From: Alopecurus myosuroides
Taxonomy: Eukaryota; Streptophyta; Magnoliopsida; Poales; Poaceae
Assembly (NCBI GenBank): GCA_028641055.1
Contig: CM054063.1
Location: forward strand, 181,170,756 to 181,234,755
Direction of reading: 5' to 3'
Length of the DNA: 64,000 bases
Part shown: positions 1 to 11,200 of the stretch, piece after piece
Layout of the letters: each line of letters begins with the position of its first letter
How positions within the stretch are numbered: the stretch's first letter is position 1
The notes under the pieces: model-generated
Database searches by the model: none
What the model saw: the letters and a program-made list of their open reading frames with translations, nothing else
Told to the model about the DNA's origin: nothing
Made by a program: the position numbers and the translations under genes

Positions 1-501
1 AGGATCAGTTGAGAAGGTTGGTGTGACATTAACTGGTTCCCAAGGGAAAAAAATATCAATCACCAAGGAACCTTGATACAATTCAATAGATGAATCTATG
101 GAGTGGCCATGAATCCTATTGGGGAGATTCTCCACATGGGAGGGGAGCACAAAGCCCAATTCTATCTCACATCAACTCTGAAAGCATCGTGAGTCCCCTA
201 TCCAAGAAGATAGGCAGCGTACTTGGGCCGGGGATGATCCTCTAGAAGTGGAAGTCGTCGAACCATAAAAACTTTACTATAATGTCGAAGAAAGATTTCA
301 ACTCCACAAAACGTCAAACCAAGAGAAGTAACAACATACAATAACCTAAAATCAATATATCCGACTAGTCGGATATGTGAGGACAAAGATTTCTCTAGGT
401 CCATTAGGCGAACTGGAGCAACTTTATTCGTAAAACAGAGTAAATTAGATAACCATGGCTGACAATGGGCCTCATCCGAAATGGTTTTTAAATTCCGTTG
501 C
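1..501. other. Unassigned flank of gypsy 1
   Basis: No gene, RNA or recognisable repeat was found here. The open frames are short and overlap on both strands. The last five bases (GTTGC, 497-501) are the left target-site duplication of the gypsy element that starts at 502. The sequence continues, interrupted, at 13017. Confidence 0.6.
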
Positions 502-2123
502 TGTCGCACCCGGACTTCTAGGGGATACTCACAGTCCGCTAAACAGTAGAGAAATGGCTTACGGGGCATACCGGCACCCGCATCTCAATATGAGCAGGCC
601 AACACGTAAACGTGTGACAACCATTCTCTTACTATTCATCGTCTGCGCAAACCATCCCGTAGAAATTCAGATACTTCCGTTGACGTACTTCAAAACATAC
701 ACACATGGTACGTCAACGACATTGGAACAAGTGATATCACAACAGATCTCTACGACACAAAAGATGGAAATAAGTTGCAAATAGCTCTCATTAGAGCAGA
801 GATAGCAAATACAATCATCCAGAGGACACATGTCCCAACATAACATCATTACATCATAGCGGAAGCATTCAACATGTCTGAGTACAAACAAGATCCAAAT
901 AGGCCTAAGAGGCCGGAAACGAAAAGACGGAGCCCATCCACGAAGTCTCGGATCCTGCCCGGGTCCGCTATCTACTCGTCAGCAGCCTCCTCATACTCCA
1001 CGTAGTAGCCACCATGGGGATCCTTGGAAACGTAGTCTGCGGAAACCACAGCCCAAAGGGGTCAGTACATAAACGTACTGGCAAGCAAGACTCACAGTTC
1101 ACCAAAGTGTAACCCGTCAACACCAAGCACAGATGCTTTGGGTTCAACGGAAGAAAGGGGATATAAAAGATGCTGCAACTGGCTGCTCTAACCAACTACA
1201 GAGGTGCTATAACTTCCGGCTATCAGAAAAGGGATAAGATAGCATATCGTAACCAACTACCACCTAACTCCAAACAAACCCATCCTGGATCTCGCCCCTT
1301 ATCCAAAGAAGCAATCCGAGGATAACTCACACAGTTGGATTAATGATGGTTCAAGTTATTGTGTCAATAAGACTATTACTAGTCAAGTTATCATTAGTTA
1401 GGTGTAAGTTGTTCTGAGTACTTGTTAGCCAGTACTTTCACCAAGTCATCCATAACCGCGGAAAACACGGCTTCTCGAGAAGATTTAACCCTGCAGGGAT
1501 GCACCAATTTGGTCGTACACGCAAGAATACCCTGCCAGATGGAATGCCTCCCACCAAGCGGGGCACTCAACACAACTCAACTCTTCTTCGCATCAAGCCC
1601 AAAGAACCACATGCTGTGCGTGCACGGCTAATCGAGCCCCACGAAGAAAAGGGGACCCTCATAGCACTCTAAGACCACGCCGCCCTAAATGCCGACTACA
1701 AAAGTCACTGGTAGAAAAAAGGCCTTCGGTATGCCAGCATCAGTCCCCAAGCGTCGCGCACCGTGACTAATGAGTCTTTAGTCCCGGGTCGGGAGGAGAC
1801 CCGCGACAGAAGGTCAGACGTCGCGGGTTGGGAAGCGCGTTGCGGCGCGTGGAGGGAATTAATTCCGGTTGACCTGGCGGCCCGGGACTATTGGTCCTTT
1901 ATTCCCCGTTCCCGTGGCCAACCGGGACCAATGGCCCTTTATTCCCCGTGCCCGTGGCCAACCGGGACTAAACATCAAGCTTCTCGCCTCCCCCGCGGCG
2001 GTTTTTATTTCGCGAGCGAGGCAGAAGGGCGCCATTGCAACTGCTCGCTCTCTGTTCTTCCTCTCGCTCTCTGTTCTTCCTCTCTCGCTCTCTGTTCTTT
2101 TTGATCCAAGCACACGCACGCAA

Positions 2124-2834
2124 ATGGCTGAAGTTTGGACGCAATACGAAGGTCCCACACCATGCGGCAAGGATTTGGACGTGCTCTTCACCAACAGTTC
2201 CGCGAGGCTGCATGAAGCTCTGGGTCATTTGGTCGATCTCTATTTTGCAGCTCCCGAAGAACACCGGTTCTTTGGGCTCGATCTGGAGTACACGGCGAAT
2301 CAGAAGGATGTTGCCGTCATCCAGATTGCGTTCAAGCGGTCGGTGTTGGTCTTCCAATGGTCAAGGTAGAAGCTATAGCAAACGTACAATCTTGCATGCA
2401 TCTTCGAGTTTTTTTGTTGCATGTGAAGAATACGTGTGTTGCAACATATCTAACACATATCCTATTTTTGTTGTTACAGTAGTTCAAAGCATTGCCCGGA
2501 CCTTGTTGATTTTCTTGTCAACTCGGGGTTTGACTTTTGCAGCGTTGACATCACGCAAGACCGTGTGAAGTTGATGCGCATCGGTATTATGATACCTGAA
2601 GATCACTACGTTGATCTTCAGAATCTTATCCAGTTGACCGGGCCAAAGACCGGGATGGCTGTCATGGCAAGCACCTTCATCCACCAGGGCTATCAAAGGA
2701 TGAAGACTGATTTCCGCCGGGAGAATCACTTCTATTGGGAGGAGACCCCATTGCGCATGACGAACCTCAAGTATGCGGCCATAGATGCATATGTCGCGTA
2801 CGAGTTGTTCCGCATCTACTCGGCGGGGCCATAG
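2124..2834 (+). CDS. DEDDy 3'-5' exonuclease-like protein (Werner-exonuclease type), two exons
   Basis: The predicted coding sequence is 2124-2365 joined to 2480-2834, giving 198 residues. The 114 bp intron (2366-2479) has GT..AG ends and a pyrimidine-rich acceptor, and removing it restores one open frame. The protein is little more than one RNase-D/WRN-type exonuclease domain. Exo I is FFGLDLEY (D53, E55), Exo II lies in SVDITQDRVKL (D108) and Exo III is YAAIDAYVAYEL (Y179, D183), so all four metal-binding acidic residues and the tyrosine are present. Such enzymes remove nucleotides from DNA or RNA 3' ends; the substrate here is unknown. It lies wholly inside a CACTA element, so it is best read as a captured host gene or element-borne cargo. 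The start is the first in-frame ATG of the conserved region; an upstream in-frame extension in repeat DNA was ignored. Whether it is expressed is unknown. Confidence 0.78.
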
Positions 2835-3007
2835 ATGATGTATGCGTTCGATATCTATGTGCATGCATGTAATGGGTATCTAATTAGTTGTATATATATG
2901 TAATGGATATCTTTTGTGATCGACTCTATATATATATGTTATGAAATGTGATTGACTCTATGTTGTGTTATGTGTGATCGACTCTATGCATGTAATGAAT
3001 ATTGTTT

Positions 3008-3297
3008 GTATTATTGTTCTTTATTTTTGATATATTTTTTCATTTTAAGATTTTAAAATGAATTAGTATTATTTTTCTTCATTTTTTGATATATTATTTG
3101 TATTTTTAAGATTTTAAAATGAATTAGTATTATTGTTCTTAATTTTTGATATATTATTTGTATTTTAAGATTTTAAAATGAATTAGTATTATTGTTCTTC
3201 ATTTTTGATATATTATTTGTATTTTTAAGATTTTAAAATGAATTAGTTCTATTTTTCTCAATTTTTGGATATATTATTTGTATTTTTTAGAAATAAT
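3008..3297. repeat. AT-rich tandem repeat, about 60 bp x 5
   Basis: A unit containing 'TTTTGATATATTATTTGTA' and 'AAGATTTTAAAATGAATTAG' recurs with starts near 3060, 3121, 3180 and 3240, plus a partial first copy. It lies downstream of the exonuclease-like gene inside the CACTA element. Confidence 0.85.
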
Positions 3298-3467
3298 ACA
3301 AATTAAAAGTTAATGTTTATTTATTTATTCAAAATTATTAATTACATCATTACTTTTGTTTATTAAAAGATTTATTTGAAATTCAAACAATAAAGAAATG
3401 TGGCTTCGACCAACATGTTAATAAGATTGATATGATACTACTATCACATACATGCGTGAGAAACACT

Positions 3468-3555
3468 TGGATTCGGGACGGGATGGAACTCGGAAGTTAA
3501 GCGTGCTAGTGCTAGAGTAGTGGGAGGATGGGTGACCGAGCGGGAAGTTTGACAT
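3468..3555 (+). pseudogene. 5S-rRNA-derived sequence inside the CACTA element
   Basis: The stretch contains, in order and with roughly correct spacing, GTTAAGCGTGCT, AGAGTAGT and AGGATGGGTGACC followed by GGGAAGT. These are the internal control region (A box, intermediate element, C box) and 3' half of plant 5S rRNA. The 5' third is poorly matched, and no T-run terminator follows directly. It is a 5S-derived fragment rather than a working 5S gene. Whether RNA polymerase III still recognises it is unknown. Confidence 0.72.
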
Positions 3556-3613
3556 GAGTAAGTAATTTGACTAGAGATAATCTTAGTTAGACACTAAGCA
3601 AATAATACAAATT

Positions 3614-3670
3614 GTGAAAAAAAAGGGAGTGAAAAAAAGGAGTGAAAAAAAGGGAGTGAAAAAAGGTGAG
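3614..3670. repeat. Short minisatellite (GTGAAAAAAAGGGA)n
   Basis: About four imperfect copies of a 14-15 bp unit lie near the 3' end of the CACTA element. Confidence 0.8.
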
Positions 3671-5855
3671 AAAAATAATTAGAAACCAAATGAATTAAAA
3701 AAATTACGAAATAAATCTAGTCCCGGTTCATGTGGCCAACCGGGACTAAATGTCCTCCGCCCCCCGGCTCCGCCACCCGCCCACGTGGACGGGCTTTTAG
3801 TCCCGGTCCGTAAGTGGCGGGACTATAGGGTGGGGCCTTTAGTCGCGCGTAGCTAGTCCCGGTTGCCTGGACGGGATTAATGGGCCTGGCGAACCGGGAC
3901 TGTAGACCTTTTTTTCTACCAGTTAGTTCCACCCTGGCGCCAAGGGTTCGCACCTGCACATGCATGCATCAAATGGAAAGCCCGAACTAAGTGTGGCGAT
4001 TTGGACGAGATGCGAATCGAATCAAATTGAGGGGGGCGCCCATACTCGCTTCCCACATGCGGTTAGTGCGCTCATCATGGATCAGTAGACAAGACCCTTT
4101 TCCTAATTAGGGTCGACACTAGCAGGCCTCAAAACCACGCCGGGCCTCCTGCCGGTGCCTTATCAGCAAATTATTATTACCTCAAAATTAACAGGTTGTT
4201 GTTTAACATCGAGCCCCAGAACATAATGATATAGTAACAGAAAGTAACGGGTAACAGACTCGAGCAGAAACAACCCTAAGCATGCTAGTAAGACACAGGC
4301 AACAAGCAAAAAGGTTATAGGTGTGGAGGTGAGGCTATATCAGGGTTAAAGGATATCATGTGATAGGTTCGGAGAACAAGCAACGATACATAGGGCTAGC
4401 AGAATAGACAACGGAAAGTATCGGTATCCAATGTTGAAAGGAACACAATGGTTCATGTGAGTGAATACTTGCCTGCAAACTCAGCAGCCTGGTACTGAGC
4501 TAGATCCTTAGAAGGGGTGTCGTAAGTATCGTCGGTCTCAACGTCGTCGTTCATCCGAGAAGAAGCAAACAAACAATGCAGAGAGATAAACAATCAATAA
4601 CATGGCATAGTGCACAAACATGGGATGATGCATGACAATTTAATTGATGCACCAAAATAAACTAGTTGACAAGATAACACAACATGATTAAATGGACCCA
4701 CATGCAATTTGGATTGCACATGAAAAGCCCATGAATTAGGGTTGAATTAATTGTTTTACAACTAACCAACAGGTGAAAGTGGTTTAGTATGATGCATGGA
4801 GGAGGAAAACAGCAAAATAACAACAATAGAATCAATTGGAAATAAGGTTTACCAAGTTTTGGAATTCATTTATCAAGTTTTGGAATTTTGGTTACTTAAA
4901 GGTGTCACACAAGAATTTGTTGTTTTCACCACTTTAAATTGTTCAAAACAGATAACAAAGTTCATATTTGGAAAGAACACACAATTTTTGGTGGTTTACA
5001 TGTTTCACTTGTTGAAAAAGGATTTCAAATAAATTATTTATGAATTAAACAAGTTTAAGCAGGATTTAAATGAATTTAATTCAAGTTTGAATTTAATTGA
5101 ATTTTTATTTGTGCAAAACATTAAGTGAGATTCATATTTGAAAAGTTTATGTTGTTATGGTTTGAAAACATATTTTATATGTCCCAAAAGAATTTAATTT
5201 GATCAAGTTATGAAAATAGCAATTTTAAATGATTTAAACAAGGTTTAAATTATTTAACAAATTTTGATTATTCAAAACATGAAACAAAATTTATATTTGG
5301 AAAGGTGGTTTAATTTAGCATGGAAAACATATTTTATTTGTTGAAATTGGATTTAAAATGAGCAAGTTATTATTTTGGCAATTTTAAATGCAATAATTAA
5401 GAAACAGTTGTTTTGAGCAATTTAAATTATTCAAAACAGCAAACAAAGTTGATATTTGGAAAGTACATGAAAAGTTGATTGGAAAACATATTTAGTTTGT
5501 TGAATTTGGAATTTTTATGCCCAAGTTATGATTTTTGCAAAATTAAGTGAATTAAACAAGTTATCAAATATTTCACCAATTTAAAATATTCAAAACAGTG
5601 AACAAATTTTATATTTGGATAGAGGATTCAATTTGGTACAGAAAACATATTTAAAAAGTTGAATTTGGAGTTAATATGAATTATTTATGCAATTTCCAAT
5701 TTTAGGTGTTATTCTGCCATTTTTATTTCAGCTAGGGACTTAGAAAGAAATAACAGGGGCCTAGAATTAAACTGGCAAGGGCCTGTGCGTGATAAAAGAT
5801 TTGTGCAGGCCTGGGAAAAAAGATGGAAAAGGTGGGGTTTTGGTGCGCAGGGGGG

Positions 5856-5901
5856 GGATCGAACCCCAGACCTGCTGCTGCGCGCAAATGGGTGCTAACC
5901 A
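5856..5901 (-). other. tRNA-like segment (A and B boxes) in gypsy 1 left LTR
   Basis: On the minus strand, TGGTTAGCACC (5901-5891) is followed about 25 nt later by GGTTCGATCC (5865-5856). These match the RNA polymerase III A-box and B-box of tRNA genes. No full cloverleaf with matching acceptor arms could be drawn, so this is tRNA-like rather than a tRNA gene. It is in sense orientation with the retrotransposon. Confidence 0.45.
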
Positions 5902-7456
5902 GTGCGGTACTGTTCTGTTTGTGGACAGAGAGGGGAACTCGGGGAGATAAGCTGTTACTCGCTGGGATTTTTTTAACTGAACCTCAATACTTCGCTCTGC
6001 ATCTCGACAGAGAACAGGCGGCAGCGACCGGCAGCGGTGCTCGCCGTGGTGGCCGTGGGCGGCTGTGGCTGCGGCGTGGGGTGACCGAGAGGGAAGGGAG
6101 AGGAGGAGAGACGAGAGGGAGCGGTCGAGGGGGCTCACCGCGAGGGAATCGGACAGGAGGAGGCGGTGCAGGCTCGGGGCAGAACAGGTGGCCGGCGGCG
6201 ACATGGGCTAGACGGCGGCAGCGCCTCGGGCAGTCCCCGTCCGCGCCGAGGGGTTGGGGAGGTAGGCGGCGCAAAGGAGGTTCCATTCCCGGCGTTGGCG
6301 TGGCCGGAGGAGGGCTCAACGCCGGTGATCGCCGGAGGAGAAGGGAGGCTCGGGTGTGATGTTCAGGTTCAGAGAACAGAGTGACAGAGAGAGGTGGAAG
6401 AAGGAGGAGAAGAAAATGGAGGCGGGGAGAGGAAGAGAGGGGAAGGAGAAGGGTAGGGTTAGGGTTAGGGGGGCTAGGCATCGAGTTATAGGGGGAGGAG
6501 GGAAGCTGATGGCCGTTGCTGCAGCTCCTCTGCTACGTGTGCACCCTGGATGGTGAGCCGTACAGAGGAGGAAGACAGAGGGAAGGGGTATGGGCCTGAG
6601 GGGGAAATCGGGTTGGGCCTGCTTGCCTCTCTCTCCCTGCTGGTTTTTATTTATTATTTTGTTCCAATTGTTTTTTTTTGCTGATTTGGAAAGGAAGAAA
6701 GAAACTAGGGTTTGGGGTTAGGAAAAATTAGTGAAAATTTTGTGTAAGCTAGTTATTACAATAGCAACAAAATGCCAATTTTGGTTTTCCAAAAAGTTCA
6801 ATTTATTTTGCTGTTTTGTAATTGATTGAATTGGTATGAATTTTGAATATTGGGTGATTTATTTGAAAGAAGCATTTCCAAAAGTTTGAACCCTCAATTT
6901 TATTTGAAACAAATTGCTTAGAATTGTTTGTAGTTTTCATAAGTTTCAATTGGTTGCTGTTTGCAATTGAATTTGAATAAAATTTGGATTAAGTGAATTA
7001 TTAAAAGAACAATTCAATAGTTTGAGCTTTTCATTCTTAATGGAAACAATTGGATGTTTTAGTTGAATCTTTTATTTGGAAAATGTAACATAACAAGTAT
7101 GAACAATTATTTGGATGTTGGTTTGGAATTTCAAATGTTTTTGGTATTAGATGAATTATTGATTAGAAACAAATCAACAGTTTTGAAATCACAACTTTAA
7201 TGGAAACAATTGATTGTTTTGATTTGAAATATCATTTTGAAAATTGTAACATCACAAGTATGAAACAAAAGGTTTGATATTTGATTTGAAATTCAAATGG
7301 AAAACAAAGGAAAACAGTTGGAAAACAAAGCAAAACAGAGGAATACAAATGGAAAACAAGCAAAACAAATGCAAGGAACATGATGTCATGATGCAAAACA
7401 TAAAATAACAGAGAGCAAACATTCTAATGGCTATTTTTCATACTTGGGATGTTACA

Positions 7457-7475
7457 AAACGCCCCCCTTGAAGGA
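7457..7475 (-). other. Polypurine tract of gypsy 1
   Basis: On the minus strand the purine run AAGGGGGGC followed by GTTT directly precedes the TGTAACATCCC start of the 3' LTR. This is the plus-strand primer position of an LTR retrotransposon. The same arrangement occurs before the LTR at 41350. Confidence 0.7.
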
Positions 7476-7479
7476 ATCG

Positions 7480-7750
7480 CGCCCCGAGATTCCTACTAAG
7501 AAAAGAAAAGGTCCGGATACCTCTTGCGAAGATCCTCTTGAGCTGTGACACGTGAAACACATCGTGCACCTTGGCTAGTTTTTCTGGAATTTCAAGACGA
7601 TAGGCATTCCTGGCAATCTTCTGGAAAGACGTCAGGGAATTCGCAAACCACCGGAACATTTTCAAGTAAAGGTAGAGGTTTTGTATCGAGGGTGTATAGC
7701 TGAATAGAACTTGATTCATTTGGAGAATAGACTATCTGGCCAGAAGGGTG
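7480..7750 (-). pseudogene. Gypsy pol remnant: pre-RT linker fused to integrase C-terminus
   Basis: Reading on the minus strand, the segment from about 7750 to 7640 matches the protease-to-RT linker of gypsy 2 (26430-26550, around [12 protein letters not shown]). At about 7625 it jumps to the integrase C-terminal motif [23 protein letters not shown], matching gypsy 2 near 41000-41070. RT, RNase H and most of integrase, about 2.5-3 kb relative to the full copy, are therefore missing. The open frame crosses the join, but no enzyme domain is left. Confidence 0.8.
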
Positions 7751-7765
7751 GAACAGAGTTATTGA

Positions 7766-8262
7766 TTAGACGTCGGTAGAACAACTGAAGTGGGAAGCAA
7801 CAACAAGGTTTCAACGGACGAAAAGGATGTTGAGAAGAACAGGATATCAACATCGGGAAAACACGAGATCAAAACACTCCTGAGGTACTACGGAAAACCC
7901 ATCCGGGCTTCTAAAGGATCAATATCTACTGCTTAAGGAATAGAGGATTTGCTTCCGGGGCTTACACGCCTCCGTTCTCAATCGTGAGTAGGCAACATGA
8001 TAAATCATGTCACAACCACCTCCATTCCTATGGTCTAGTAGATATAACCATCCTAGAGAAACCAGGATTCGTGAAAACCTAACTTGAAAGTTTAGATGAG
8101 AAGAGAAAACAACGTTGCACTTCCTTACCAGAAAAGGGTGGGTGGGTGGGGAAAGAAATAAAAGGCAGAATTCCTACTCTCACGTTTCATTTTTCCTATA
8201 TAGCTACAAAATAGTTTCTAGACTCAACTGCGACCAGTAAAAGGGATCCTACAGGCAGACAG
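7766..8262 (-). other. Leader region of gypsy 1 internal domain
   Basis: About 0.5 kb between the pol remnant and the primer-binding site, in the position of a 5' leader/gag region. It holds no open frame worth calling and no gag or zinc-knuckle motif. Confidence 0.55.
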
Positions 8263-8274
8263 GCTCTGATACCA
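8263..8274 (-). other. Primer-binding site of gypsy 1
   Basis: The minus strand reads TGGTATCAGAGC, complementary to the 3' end of initiator methionine tRNA. It is two bases from the end of the 5' LTR (8277). This fixes the element's orientation. Confidence 0.88.
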
Positions 8275-8276
8275 TT

Positions 8277-11200
8277 TGTCGCACCCGGACTTCTAGGGGA
8301 TACTCACAGTCCGCTAAACAGTAGAGAAATGGCTTACGGGGCATACCGGCACCCGCATCTCAATATGAGCAGGCCAACACGTAAACGTGTGACAACCATT
8401 CTCTTACTATTCATCGTCTGCGCAAACCATCCCGTAGAAATCCAGATACTTCCGTTGACGTACTTCAAAACATACACACATGGTACGTCAACGGCATTGG
8501 AACAAGTGATATCACAACAGATCTCTACGACACAAAAGATGGAAATAAGTTGCAAATAGCTCTCATTAGAGCAGAGATAGCAAATACAATCATCCAGAGG
8601 ACACATGTCCCAACATAACATCATTACATCACAGCGGAAGCATTCAACATGTCTGAGTACAGACAAGATCCAAATAGGCCTAAGAGGTCGGAAACGAAAA
8701 GACGGAGCCCATCCACGAAGTCTCGGATCCTGCCCGGGTCCGCTATCTACTCGTCAGCAGCCTCCTCATACTCCACGTAGTAGCCACCATGGGGATCCTC
8801 GGAAACGTAGTCTGCGGAAACCACAACCCCAAAGGGGTCAGTACATAAACGTACTGGCAAGCAAGACTCACAGTTCACCAAAGTGTAACCCGTCAACACC
8901 AAGCACAGATGCTTTGGGTTCAACGGAAGTAAGGGGATATAAAAGATGCTGCAACTGGCTGCTCTAACCAACTACAGAGGTGCTATAACTTCCGGCTATC
9001 AGAAAAGGGATAAGATAGCGTATCGTAACCAACTACCACCTAACTCCAAACAAACCCATCCTGGATCTCGCCCCTTATCCAAAGAAGCAATCCTAGGATA
9101 ACTCACACAGTTGGATTAATGATGGTTCAAGTTATTGTGTCAATAAGACTATTACTAGTCAAGTTATCATTAGTTAGGTGTAAGTTGTTCTGAGTACTTG
9201 TTAGCCAGTACTTTCACCAAGTCATCCATAACCGCGGAAAACACGACTTCTCGAGAAGATTTAACCCTACAGGGATGCACCAATTTGGCCGTACACGCAA
9301 GAATACCCTGCCAGATGGAATGCCTCCCACCAAGCGGGGCACTCAACACAACTCAACTCTTCTTCGCATCAAGCCCAAAGAACCACATGCTGTGCGTGCG
9401 CGGCTAATCGAGCCCCACGAAGAAAAGGGGACCCTCATAGCACTCTAAGACCACGCCGCCCTAAATGCCGACTACAAAAGTTCCACCCTGGCGCCAAGGG
9501 TTCGCACCTGCACATGCATGCATCAAATGGAAAGCCCGAACTAAGTGTGGCGATTTGGACGAGATGCGAATCGAATCAAATTGAGGGGGGCGCCCATACT
9601 CGCTTCCCACATGCGGTTAGTGCGCTCATCATGGATCAGTAGACAAGACCCTTTTCCTAATTAGGGTCGACACTAGCAGGCCTCAAAACCACGTCGGGCC
9701 TCCTGCCGGTGCCTTATCAGCAAATTATTATTACCTGAAAATTAACAGGTTGTTGTTTAACATCGAGCCCCAGAACATAATGATATAGTAACAGAAAGTA
9801 ACGGGTAACAGACTCGAGCAGAAACAACCCTAAGCATGCTAGTAAGACACAAGCAACAAGCAAAAAGGTTATAGGTGTGGAGGTGAGGCTATATCAGGGT
9901 TAAAGGATATCATGTGATAGGTTCGGAGAACAAGCAACGATACATAGGGCTAGCAGAATAGACAACGGAAAGTATCGGTATCCAATGTTGAAAGGAACAC
10001 AATGGTTCATGTGAGTGAATACTTGCCTGCAAACTCAGCAGCCTGGTACTGAGCTAGATCCTTAGAAGGGGTGTCGTAAGTATCGTCGGTCTCAACGTCG
10101 TCGTTCATCCGAGAAGAAGCAAACAAACAACACAGAGAGATAAACAATCAATAACATGGCATAGTGCACAAACATGGGATGATGCATGACAATTTAATTG
10201 ATGCACCAAAATAAACTAGTTGACAAGATAACACAACATGATTAAATGGACCCACATGCAATTTGGATTGCACATGAAAAGCCCATGAATTAGGGTTGAA
10301 TTAATTGTTTTACAACTAACCAACAGGTGAAAGTGGTTTATTATGATGCATGGAGGAGGAAAACAGCAAAATAACAACAATAGAATCAATTGGAAATAAG
10401 GTTTACCAAGTTTTGGAATTCATTTATCAAGTTTTGGAATTTTGGTTACTTAAAGGTGTCACACAAGCATTTGTTGTTTTCACCACTTTAAATTGTTCAA
10501 AACAGATAACAAAGTTCATATTTGGAAAGAACACACAATTTTGGGTGGTTTACATGTTTCACTTGTTGAAAAAGGATTTCAAATAAATTATTTATGAATT
10601 AAATAAGTTTAAGCAGGATTTAAATGAATTTAATTCAAGTTTGAATTTAATTGAATTTTTATTTGTGCAAAACATTAAGTGAGATTCATATTTGAAAAGT
10701 TTATGTTGTTATGGTTTGAAAACATATTTTATATGTCCCAAAAGAATTTAATTTGATCAAGTTATGAAAATAGCAATTTTAAATGATTTAAACAAGGTTT
10801 AAATTATTTAACCAATTTTGATTATTCAAAACATGAAACAAAATTTATATTTGGAAAGGTGGTTTAATTTAGCATGGAAAACATATTTTATTTGTTGAAA
10901 TTGGATTTAAAATGAGCAAGTTATTATTTTGGCAATTTTAAATGCAATAATTAAGAAATAGTTGTTTTCAGCAATTTAAATTATTCAAAACAGCAAAAAA
11001 AGTTGATATTTGGAAAGTACATGAAAAGTTGATTGGAAAACATATTTAGTTTGTTGAATTTGGAATTTTTATGCCCAAGTTATGATTTTTGCAAAATTAA
11101 GTGAATTAAACAAGTTTTCAAATATTTCACCAATTTAAAATATTCAAAACAGTGAACAAATTTTATATTTGGATAGAGGATTCAATTTGGTACAGAAAAC

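Larger units (their letters stand above)
1706..3924. mobile_element. CACTA (DTC) transposon carrying an exonuclease-like gene
   Basis: The element begins CACTGGTAGAAAAAA and ends TTTTTTCTACCAGTT, near-perfect terminal inverted repeats whose last base has mutated (T for G). A 3 bp duplication AGT flanks it (1703-1705, 3925-3927). The undisturbed sister LTR shows the empty site, with a single AGT near 9477-9482. Both ends carry subterminal copies of the 'GTCCCGGTTGGCC..ACCGGGAC' motif (1775-1970 and 3719-3900), typical of Triticeae CACTA elements. No transposase is present, so it is non-autonomous. Its cargo is a two-exon exonuclease-like gene (2124-2834), an AT-rich tandem repeat and a 5S-rRNA-derived stretch. 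Confidence 0.92.
502..7456 (-). repeat. 3' LTR of gypsy 1, interrupted by a CACTA element
   Basis: This copy is collinear with 8277-13011 except for the 2,219 bp CACTA element at 1706-3924 and its duplicated AGT. By eye it differs from the other LTR at scattered single bases. The LTR holds a GC-rich stretch (about 5840-6600) that gives long overlapping open frames on both strands but no recognisable protein, and AT-rich blocks either side. Confidence 0.92.

Noticed and set aside
4796..5032. 78-codon open frame repeated at 10350-10586
   Set aside because: It is in the AT-rich part of the LTR and is conserved only because the LTR is duplicated.
5845..5925. A functional tRNA gene
   Set aside because: A and B boxes fit, but acceptor and anticodon stems do not pair well enough for a cloverleaf; kept as tRNA-like only.
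6452..6472. Telomere-like TAGGGTTAGGG run (also near 12009-12028)
   Set aside because: Only two or three units, not the plant TTTAGGG repeat, and present in both LTRs as ordinary LTR sequence.
5823..6556. Long overlapping open frames on both strands, repeated near 11321-11941
   Set aside because: They lie in the GC-rich part of the gypsy LTR, recur in both LTR copies, overlap in several frames and match no protein family; composition explains them.
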